Shown here one piece after another: positions 7,159-12,919 of a stretch of DNA of 14,485 nucleotides (position 1 is its first letter; the number at the start of each line of letters is the position of its first letter). Source of the stretch: DASQDN01 sp035630195 (lineage in GTDB: Bacteria > Acidobacteriota > Terriglobia > Bryobacterales > Bryobacteraceae); the NCBI GenBank assembly GCA_035630195.1, contig DASQLD010000291.1, positions 1-14,485 on the forward strand. Direction: 5' to 3'. Below the pieces are notes generated by a model, which was given only the letters and a program-made list of their open reading frames with translations, was not told the origin of the DNA and ran no database searches. The translations under genes and the position numbers were made by a program.

Positions 7159-7388
7159 TGCGAGTGCAATTGATCCTTGTACTGGCGGCCGTATCGTATC
7201 TTGCCGGGTGCTCACGTTCGGGAGGTGACCCCGCCACGAAACGGCGCGTCGCCGATAAGGACGTGAACACTCGCCATCTTCAGGGAACGACGGAGGTTCT
7301 AAAGAACTTCCGTTACGGCGAACGGCCAAAAGCGTCGCAAGCTCCGGCAGAACAGAAGACGCGGAAACCTCAGGAGAAGCCGAAATGA
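7158..7388 (+). CDS. Small lipoprotein, VirB7-like candidate
   Basis: This 76-aa protein has a lipoprotein signal: a short hydrophobic segment (LILVLAAVSY) and a lipobox LAGC with Cys18, followed by SRSGGD. Ser at the position after Cys suggests sorting to the outer membrane. The rest is hydrophilic, Lys/Pro-rich and probably extended. In VirB systems the small outer-membrane lipoprotein VirB7 stabilises VirB9, while in trb operons a small lipoprotein (TrbK) gives entry exclusion; length and lipobox fit either. The ATG at 7158 was chosen over GTG 7155 because GGGAGG (7145-7150) is seven bases away and the TGATG junction links it to the previous gene. Its stop overlaps the virB5 start by 4 bp (ATGA). 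Confidence 0.72.
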   Translation: MRVQLILVLAAVSYLAGCSRSGGDPATKRRVADKDVNTRHLQGTTEVLKNFRYGERPKASQAPAEQKTRKPQEKPK

Positions 7389-8185
7389 AAAGAATCGTAG
7401 CCACGGCAGCGCTTGTGGCATTGCTGTTGACCTCTTCGTTGTCCGCACAATGGCCGGTGATCGATGTCGCAGCGATCGCACGGCTAGTCGACCAGATCAA
7501 CTGGCTGCGGCGACAGTACACAACCATGGTGGACACGTACAACACCGTTCTCAATCAGTACAACCAGATGCTCATCAATGCACGGATGATCACAAATAAG
7601 GCGCGGTGGCGTGCGGTTCTCACACCGTGGAACTTCCCGAGGGCGACCAATACGTACGGAACTACAGCTGACTGGATGTCCGCAGCGACGAGCGGTTTGA
7701 ATGCTGCGAACGGGTACATGCGGGCCGTGATTCGCCTGCAGGACTATGGCGCTGTCTGGAGCACCTTGCCTGCTTCATCGCAAGACCGAATCTCGCGAGA
7801 CTACGGAACGTTAGAGCTTGCGGATGGCACGAGCGTGAACGCTCTAAGCACCGTTGGCGGGATCCGTGGGAACGCCCGCGCCGTCGAAAACGCCATCATG
7901 CAACTCGAAAACGATTCCCTTTCGGATTCTCCAGAACTGAATACGGAAGTCGGAATTCTAAACAAAATCAATGCCGCTACTCTGATCGCGACGCGCACTT
8001 CGCAGGATACGAACAAGTTGCTTGCTGCAGTGCTGGAGCACAGCCTTATTGACGCGAAGGGCCGGCGCGATGCCCAGGTTCAATCGGTCAACAACGATGT
8101 GGCATTGCGCCGAGATGCGCCGGCTTTCAACACTCAGCACTTTACTGGCACGACGGCCGTGCTGACTACGTACAGACTGCCGTAA
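7385..8185 (+). CDS. virB5: T4SS minor pilin, VirB5/TrbJ family
   Basis: This 266-aa secreted protein fits VirB5/TrbJ, a pilus-tip and adhesion component. A classical signal peptide covers residues 1-21 (KR, then AALVALLLTSSLSA). The mature N-terminus is WPVIDVAAIARLVDQINWLR followed by a long helical stretch (YTTMVDTYNTVLNQYNQML), the coiled-coil start typical of TrbJ. Further helices follow around 95-130 and 155-240, with a C-terminal QTSQD-like helical hairpin (ATRTSQDTNKLLAAVLEHS). Identification rests on this pattern and on its place between the lipoprotein and virB6, because the family is poorly conserved in sequence. It overlaps the lipoprotein gene by 4 bp. Confidence 0.82.
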   Translation: MKRIVATAALVALLLTSSLSAQWPVIDVAAIARLVDQINWLRRQYTTMVDTYNTVLNQYNQMLINARMITNKARWRAVLTPWNFPRATNTYGTTADWMSAATSGLNAANGYMRAVIRLQDYGAVWSTLPASSQDRISRDYGTLELADGTSVNALSTVGGIRGNARAVENAIMQLENDSLSDSPELNTEVGILNKINAATLIATRTSQDTNKLLAAVLEHSLIDAKGRRDAQVQSVNNDVALRRDAPAFNTQHFTGTTAVLTTYRLP

Positions 8186-8195
8186 CGAGGTACTT

Positions 8196-9035
8196 GTGCC
8201 GACTGACAGCTATTTCGTCTGGATTACGCAAGCCACAACTGACCTTCTGACGACGCATTCCGACGTCTTTGCCGCGTTGGGAATGAACCTGTTCAGAGGC
8301 TTAGTCGCAATTCTAATCGCGTGGACTGGAGTGTCCGTGGCGCTAGGAGCAGCCTCGGGAGGCGCACCGCGGATGGACCGTTTTGCAGGGCTGATTATGG
8401 CCATCGCATTCACGTACGCGATGCTTTCGTTCTACAACACTCCGCTGCCCGGAATCGGAGTGAACTTTCATCGCCTGATTACGGATCAGGGCGCCATATT
8501 GGCAGGCCAAATAGAAGCTGCACAGCTGCAGGAGATCTCGACCAGACTGTCGGAGGTGTACGTGAGCCTGGAGCAACCAAGTGGCCCAGCCATCTGGGAC
8601 GTCATGCAAGTAGTCCGGTACTACACAACGATAATCTTTCTTTCCCTAGCGCAGGGTGCTGTGCTCGCGGTGATTGCATACGGCTTCGTTGCCGGTGCCG
8701 TCTGCATTCTGATCGGGCCGGTTTTCATCCCGTTTCTCATCGTGCCTCACATGGAATGGATGTTCTGGGGCTGGTTCAAATCACTTCTGCAATACGCCTT
8801 CTACCCTGTCGTCGGCAACGCATTCGTGTACGTGTACGGAGAGCTTGTTCTACACTTCTTCGAAGCGCACCGGCCTCCTTTTAGTGCCAGCGACATCGCC
8901 GGCCTATTCCTTCAAATCATTCTTATGTCTATCGCGTTCATTTTTGGGCTACTAAAGATTCCATCGCTCGCCGCGAACATCTTCGGCGGTAGAGCGGGTG
9001 ACCATGCGTTCCCCGGAATTGGTTGGTGGAAGTGA
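8196..9035 (+). CDS. virB6: T4SS polytopic inner-membrane protein, VirB6/TrbL family
   Basis: This 279-aa protein has about six membrane helices (near residues 33-54, 63-80, 143-162, 165-187, 200-220 and 238-260) and fits VirB6/TrbL, part of the inner-membrane channel. The conserved central signature is visible as GPVFIPFLIVPHMEWMFWGW followed by FKSLLQYAFYPVVGNAF. A non-membrane loop at about 85-140 would be periplasmic. The start is GTG at 8196, with CGAGG five bases upstream and 10 bp after the virB5 stop. The length is close to Ti VirB6 (about 295 aa) and shorter than many TrbL proteins. The next gene follows after 11 bp. Confidence 0.86.
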   Translation: MPTDSYFVWITQATTDLLTTHSDVFAALGMNLFRGLVAILIAWTGVSVALGAASGGAPRMDRFAGLIMAIAFTYAMLSFYNTPLPGIGVNFHRLITDQGAILAGQIEAAQLQEISTRLSEVYVSLEQPSGPAIWDVMQVVRYYTTIIFLSLAQGAVLAVIAYGFVAGAVCILIGPVFIPFLIVPHMEWMFWGWFKSLLQYAFYPVVGNAFVYVYGELVLHFFEAHRPPFSASDIAGLFLQIILMSIAFIFGLLKIPSLAANIFGGRAGDHAFPGIGWWK

Positions 9036-9046
9036 GGAATGTTGGT

Positions 9047-9748
9047 ATGAACACGCAATTGCTGCCTCCGCCCTCGAAGGATTTCAACGACGCAAAGAGA
9101 CAGTACATGGAGCAGTACGGCTCCGCGCTGGTGACGAACTCCTACCTGCGAATCGCGGTGCTGTGCTTGTCCGTTGTTGCCGCCGGGACTGTACTCCTAA
9201 GCTACAAAACGCATTCGACATTTCAGAACGTCAAGCCATTGATCATTCGCATCAATGATGTCGGCCGCGCGGAAGTGGTGCAGTACAACGCGATGGAGTA
9301 CACGCCACGCGAGGCAGAGCTTAAGTACTTCCTGACGCAATTCGTCCACGATTTCTATAGTCGAAATCGGATCACTGTCCGGGACGACTTCTCTCGATCC
9401 CTCTACTTCTTGGAGCGACAGCTCGCCGAATCGAAGATGGAGCAGAACCGAAAGACCAAGGAGATTGAGAGCTTTCTTGTAGGTGCGGGAGATGAGATCG
9501 AAGTGAATGTACGCAACATCATCATTCATGATCTTCGTAAGCCGCCATACCGGGCGACGGTTGACTTCGAGAAAGTTTTCCTGAGCGGTCCCGCTAGGGC
9601 AGAAGCCCGCCGCGAGAAGTATGTTGGCAGCATCGTGTTCTCTATTCGAGATGTGGTGCCGAACAACCTTGTTCCTATCAACCCTCTCGGCATCATGATC
9701 AATTATTTCCGCGAAGATCAGGCGTTCGGAGCTGAACCAGTACGATGA
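9047..9748 (+). CDS. virB8: T4SS inner-membrane protein, VirB8/TrbF family
   Basis: This 233-aa bitopic protein fits VirB8/TrbF, the inner-membrane scaffold of the T4SS. A cytoplasmic tail (about residues 1-33, Pro-rich then YMEQYGSALVTNSYL) precedes one membrane helix at about 35-53, and the periplasmic part has the NTF2-like VirB8 pattern: VKPLIIRINDVGRAEVV, a helical middle, IEVNVRNIIIHDLRKPPYRATVDFEK, and the ending NNLVPINPLGIMINYFRED. The frame is open back to TTG 9023, but ATG 9047 is preferred because GAGG at 9034-9037 is nine bases upstream and no overlap with virB6 is needed. Here virB8 follows virB6 rather than preceding virB9, an unusual order. Confidence 0.9.
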   Translation: MNTQLLPPPSKDFNDAKRQYMEQYGSALVTNSYLRIAVLCLSVVAAGTVLLSYKTHSTFQNVKPLIIRINDVGRAEVVQYNAMEYTPREAELKYFLTQFVHDFYSRNRITVRDDFSRSLYFLERQLAESKMEQNRKTKEIESFLVGAGDEIEVNVRNIIIHDLRKPPYRATVDFEKVFLSGPARAEARREKYVGSIVFSIRDVVPNNLVPINPLGIMINYFREDQAFGAEPVR

Positions 9749-10035
9749 TCGCGAACTCTGTTTTTGTGGCATCGCTCGTGTGGCTTGCAGTAGCGATGTA
9801 CGTACTCTCTGAACTGTCGTTTCTTGCGCCGTATCGCGATCTCATCCTTGCCCGCTACTCAGCGCCGATCGTCTCATTTTGTTGCGTCCTGTTCGTGAAC
9901 ATCGCGGCTGTAACGTACACGGTCAACCGCAAGATGTTCTTGAAAGACACGGGAAGGAAGCTGGCACACGTCGAGAAGCAGTTGCGCACCGGTTCGAGCA
10001 TTTCCGCCGAACTGACTGACCAACTTTCGGAGTAG
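9745..10035 (+). CDS. Small two-helix membrane protein after virB8
   Basis: This 96-aa protein of unknown function has two strong membrane helices, about residues 5-27 (SVFVASLVWLAVAMYVLSEL) and 38-60 (YSAPIVSFCCVLFVNIAAVT). A cytoplasmic, charged, probably helical C-terminus (FLKDTGRKLAHVEKQL onward) ends in TDQLSE. It starts with an ATGA overlap onto virB8, so it is co-translated with the T4SS genes. The layout would suit a membrane anchor or entry-exclusion protein, but I recognise no family. Confidence 0.68.
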   Translation: MIANSVFVASLVWLAVAMYVLSELSFLAPYRDLILARYSAPIVSFCCVLFVNIAAVTYTVNRKMFLKDTGRKLAHVEKQLRTGSSISAELTDQLSE

Positions 10036-10038
10036 AAA

Positions 10039-11334
10039 ATGAGCCGCGGCATTCCGAACAGGGACTACGAACAAGATTGGGACGAGTCACGCCGAAATGG
10101 TACTAGTGGCACTGGCGGGCGAGTTTCCGGCGGCTCTTCCGAAGAATTTCAAGAGCGGCGCGCGGCCGGAACTCGCTCCTCCAGGCGCGCGGACCCGACA
10201 GTTGAGCGCTCGTTTGAACTAAACGAGCTTGCTCAAATTATCGATTCCGTTGCTGCGGAACGCCCTGCCGCTCCTGAGTTCGTCGCACGGCTGGCAGGAC
10301 GAGGGGTGACTGTCATTCCGAGTATGCAATCGAGCGGGCGGCTCAACGGCTTCTCCTTCCGATGGAAAGGTGAAACTGTGCGCGGATCCGCCATCGGTCG
10401 TGAGTACAGCGCGAAGGGCTTGCAAAAGAAAGGTGTCGGATACGATGCGAGCCGGGATGCCGCTTTAATGATTGCGGCAGCCGAACGAGCCGGCGTAGTG
10501 CGTGTCTCGCTGGATATTCCGCACGAGGATAGGAGGCTCGAGGGCGATATCGGGCGCGCTGGACGGCTTCGGGATCCCCGCACGGGTGTAAATGACGAAC
10601 AGAAGGCGATGCTCGCCGAAGTGGGACGGTTCCGTACGGTCAATGCCGAGGACATCATCCGGCACAAGTACGATGGCCGGGAAACCGCGTTTAAACAGGA
10701 TTTACGCAGTCTGAAGAGCCTTGGCCTCGTAGATCAAAGGACGGTGAAGCATGGCAAATCAGGCCGACAGTTCACTGTTCTGGTGTTAACTCGACGCGGG
10801 CGAAAGCAAGCGGAACGGGTGCAGGCCGGAGAGCACGCGGGACGCGGCCCTCAGGAGTTCTACGCAGGATTTGTGAAGCCGAATGAGGTCCCTCACGACG
10901 CGGGCATATACCGCATGTACCAGGTGGAAGCTGCGCGGATCGAGGGGGAGGGCGGCAAGATCCGCCGAGTGGTTCTCGACTACGAACTGAAAAGGAAAGT
11001 GTTCTCGAAATTGAATAGCAAGGGCGGCCATCCTAAAGCCGATTACAGCGCCCGAAAACAGCAGATCGCCTCAGAAAACGGCTTGCAATTGGTGAACGGT
11101 CGTATACAGTTCCCTGATCTCCGTATCGAATTCGAAACTCGCGATCAGGAACTCGACAAAGTCGACCTGGAACTTGCGACTGGCGATTACAAGAGCTCGG
11201 AAGTACAAGCGAAACAGGCTGCCGGATTCAAGATTTATGGCTCAGGCGGACCAGCCCTCTACGCGCCGGACAGCCGCCCGCGGAGTGCCGCGCTGGAAGA
11301 TCCCGAAATCATTGCCGGTCTGATCGCAATATAG
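10039..11334 (+). CDS. Multidomain mobilization protein: relaxase-C-terminal-like segment, Replic_Relax-like winged helix, nuclease-fold-like end
   Basis: This 431-aa cytoplasmic protein probably works on element DNA. Residues 1-55 are disordered and Ser/Gly/Arg-rich. Residues about 58-140 (PEFVARLAGRGVTVIPSMQS, RLNGFSFRWKG, GREYSAKGLQKKGVGYD) match the pattern of a domain usually found behind the catalytic part of relaxases; no HUH or catalytic Tyr motif precedes it. Residues about 187-262 form a winged helix (MLAEVGRFRTVNAEDIIRHK to LVLTRRGRKQAE) like the plasmid replication-relaxation family. The C-terminal part has a PD-(D/E)xK-like spacing (PD359-360, DLE376-378), but the canonical Lys is absent, so catalysis is doubtful. 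GGAG lies six bases before the ATG. It may be a relaxosome or replication accessory protein; the family names come from memory of sequence patterns. Confidence 0.78.
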   Translation: MSRGIPNRDYEQDWDESRRNGTSGTGGRVSGGSSEEFQERRAAGTRSSRRADPTVERSFELNELAQIIDSVAAERPAAPEFVARLAGRGVTVIPSMQSSGRLNGFSFRWKGETVRGSAIGREYSAKGLQKKGVGYDASRDAALMIAAAERAGVVRVSLDIPHEDRRLEGDIGRAGRLRDPRTGVNDEQKAMLAEVGRFRTVNAEDIIRHKYDGRETAFKQDLRSLKSLGLVDQRTVKHGKSGRQFTVLVLTRRGRKQAERVQAGEHAGRGPQEFYAGFVKPNEVPHDAGIYRMYQVEAARIEGEGGKIRRVVLDYELKRKVFSKLNSKGGHPKADYSARKQQIASENGLQLVNGRIQFPDLRIEFETRDQELDKVDLELATGDYKSSEVQAKQAAGFKIYGSGGPALYAPDSRPRSAALEDPEIIAGLIAI

Positions 11335-11340
11335 AAAACC

Positions 11341-12372
11341 GTGACGAACGAAGAGCGCATCGAAAGCCTCCAATCCGCAGGTTATACCGAACGAGAAGCC
11401 GCATTTCTCTGTTTGGCGGCGCTACACAGTGGCTACTTCGTCAGGCGTCAGTTTTCGCTTTTCATCGGCAAAAACAGCGGTCAACTTGACGAGAACTTCC
11501 TTCGACGTGCGCTAGGGAACAACCATGTGCGAGCCACAACGTACCGCGCTGACCGTATTCTCTACCATATCGGTTCGAAGCCACTGTATGACTTGATCGG
11601 TGAGCCGGACAACCGCAATCGACGGCAGCACCAGGTATTCACAATCAAGTGCCGCGTGATGGCCCTTGATTTCGTTCTGCAGCATCGTACGTGCAAGTTC
11701 GCTGCGACGGAACGCGAGAAGCTTGATTTGTTTTGCGGCAGATTCAGTATTGATATCGAGCATCTACCAGCCAAGCTATATCGGGCTACTTCCAGTGCCA
11801 ACAGCACGACCCGGTACTTCGTCGACAAGTATCCAATCTTTGTTACCGATGCCGATTCCGCTGTGCACTTCTGCTACATCGACGAGGGCCTGCACAGCAC
11901 GTCGGGATTCGAAGGGTACTTGCATCAGTATGAAGCGCTTTTGCGACGCCTGCCGGGCTTTCGCATGTTGTACGTGGCGTGTTTTACAGACCAGTGTGCG
12001 AAGGCGCGGCGCGTCTTTGATCGTTTCGCCGAAGCGCTAGGCGCCACTGCGCCCCTCGATCCGCAGGTTGCGCGACTGCTGGCTTACTTCCGAAATCGAG
12101 ATGCTTTCGAGCGACGCGATTTGAAGGACTTCACGCAAGCCAAACTGATTCAGTTCCGCGAGGATCGCGCTTCGTTTGACGGATCGAATTATGAGCGTAT
12201 GTTTCAGGCTTGGAAGTGCGGCGGGGATGAGGCAGTACTTGGATGCCTGGGCTTGAAGGCGTCATCGAACGCACGTCCAGCCATCATTTTTGAGACGCAC
12301 ATCCTACGGTTCAACTACCAGCTTTTTGGAACGCTTAGCAACGGCAATTGGCGAGGTACCGCGTGCGGATGA
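11341..12372 (+). CDS. Hypothetical winged-helix protein, possibly related in layout to its upstream neighbour
   Basis: This 343-aa soluble protein has unknown function. Residues about 15-90 look like a winged helix (YTEREAAFLCLAALHSGYFV, then LRRALGNNH and a hairpin LYHIGSKPLYDLIG). Residues 94-130 form a conserved-looking helical block with Arg/His/Glu (RRQHQVFTIKCRVMALDFVL, ATEREKLDLF). Residues about 160-215 resemble the alpha/beta core of replication-relaxation proteins: KYPIFV, HFCYIDEG with Asp181-Glu182, then FEGYLHQYEALLRRL and FRMLYVA. This parallels the domain order of the previous protein, suggesting a divergent paired gene, which is inference. The start is GTG at 11341, 6 bp after the previous stop and without a clear ribosome binding site, so translation may depend on coupling. 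Confidence 0.75.
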   Translation: MTNEERIESLQSAGYTEREAAFLCLAALHSGYFVRRQFSLFIGKNSGQLDENFLRRALGNNHVRATTYRADRILYHIGSKPLYDLIGEPDNRNRRQHQVFTIKCRVMALDFVLQHRTCKFAATEREKLDLFCGRFSIDIEHLPAKLYRATSSANSTTRYFVDKYPIFVTDADSAVHFCYIDEGLHSTSGFEGYLHQYEALLRRLPGFRMLYVACFTDQCAKARRVFDRFAEALGATAPLDPQVARLLAYFRNRDAFERRDLKDFTQAKLIQFREDRASFDGSNYERMFQAWKCGGDEAVLGCLGLKASSNARPAIIFETHILRFNYQLFGTLSNGNWRGTACG

Positions 12373-12494
12373 TAGAGCATGCTGGTGCACGGACGGCTCT
12401 ACCGCGCCCTCTATCGATCTCTCTCGCCGCTGTGCTAGCTATGTGGCGCTGTGCGCTTCTTTTAGCGGTGCCCGCCCGTGGCGAAGACGCCATG

Positions 12495-12534
12495 GCCGGG
12501 GTCGTGGGACAGCCTGGGGCGACCCCGGCTTTTT
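12495..12534 (+). terminator. Rho-independent terminator, 10-bp GC-rich stem plus five T
   Basis: GCCGGGGTCG (12495-12504) pairs perfectly with CGACCCCGGC (12520-12529) across a 15-base loop, followed immediately by TTTTT (12530-12534). It would end transcripts coming from the T4SS operon about 120 bp after the last mobilization gene. Its 3' arm is also used by the larger inverted repeat, so terminator formation may be conditional. Confidence 0.7.
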
Positions 12535-12602
12535 GGCAGCTGCGCCGCCACAAGCCTACTCCTCGCTCCTCACCGTCGCTGTGGGGGTCGCCCCAGGCTG
12601 TC
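12508..12602. repeat. Perfect 19-bp inverted repeat with 57-bp spacer
   Basis: GACAGCCTGGGGCGACCCC (12508-12526) and its exact reverse complement (12584-12602) flank 57 bp. No other copy is seen in the window. The left arm includes the loop and much of the 3' arm of the terminator hairpin, so the two structures exclude each other in RNA. Possible roles are an anti-terminator, a binding site for the adjacent ribbon-helix-helix protein, or part of an oriT. A chance origin for a 19-bp perfect repeat is very unlikely. Confidence 0.92.
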
Positions 12603-12634
12603 TTGATCATTCTTACTTCTGAAAAGGAGAACAT

Positions 12635-12907
12635 ATGCGGACGTACATCCAGCCGCTAAAAAAGTCGGCTGAAGACGAGATCAAAGTGCGCGTCGATAGA
12701 GACGTCGCACGTGGTTTGAAGGATTATTGCGAGTTCCTACAGAGTCCTCAGAGTTACGTGGTCACCGAGGTGATTCGCAAGGCACTTCGAAAGGATAAGG
12801 CATTCACTGCCTGGCTGGGCCGGCGCGGCACGATCGAGCCTACGCCCGGCGCACCGCCCAACTCGAGAAGGCTGCAGGCATCGACACCAGCCGCGCAAGC
12901 AGTCTAA
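12635..12907 (+). CDS. Ribbon-helix-helix (CopG/MobC-like) DNA-binding protein
   Basis: This 90-aa protein fits the ribbon-helix-helix pattern: a DNA-contacting beta strand at about residues 14-20 (DEIKVRV), helix 1 at 22-34 (RDVARGLKDYCEF), a Ser-rich turn, and helix 2 at about 40-52 (SYVVTEVIRKALR). A Pro/Ala/Ser-rich tail follows. Such proteins act as dimers that repress their own promoter or, in conjugative elements, bind oriT as relaxosome accessory factors. AAGGAG (12624-12629) lies five bases before the ATG, and the long inverted repeat lies immediately upstream, an obvious candidate target. The coupling-protein gene begins 12 bp after its stop. The RHH call is firm in pattern; the exact role is inferred. 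Confidence 0.8.
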   Translation: MRTYIQPLKKSAEDEIKVRVDRDVARGLKDYCEFLQSPQSYVVTEVIRKALRKDKAFTAWLGRRGTIEPTPGAPPNSRRLQASTPAAQAV

Positions 12908-12919
12908 AAGGGGGTACCG

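Larger units (their letters stand above)
12373..12634 (+). other. Intergenic region with nested hairpins ahead of the RHH-virD4 genes
   Basis: This 262-bp gap is by far the longest within the plus-strand block. It contains a rho-independent terminator (12495-12534), a long perfect inverted repeat (12508-12602) sharing sequence with it, and the AAGGAG site of the next gene (12624-12629). No strong promoter is recognisable. A plus-strand frame from ATG 12369 (ATGA overlap with the preceding stop) is open to 12659, but it is treated as unlikely to be a gene. Confidence 0.7.

Noticed and set aside
9023..9046. Eight-codon N-terminal extension of VirB8 from TTG 9023
   Set aside because: It would overlap virB6 and lacks a ribosome binding site, whereas ATG 9047 has GAGG at good spacing.
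12335..12634. Minus-strand 99-codon frame across the same intergenic region
   Set aside because: Antisense to the structured region, no ribosome binding site and low-complexity Arg/Ala/Pro content; explained by GC richness.
12369..12659. Plus-strand frame of 96 codons starting with an ATGA overlap on the preceding stop and showing a signal-peptide-like segment
   Set aside because: It runs through the terminator and both repeat arms, overlaps the RHH start, has no clear ribosome binding site, and its second half looks like random GC-rich translation. It could serve as a leader peptide but is not supported as a gene.
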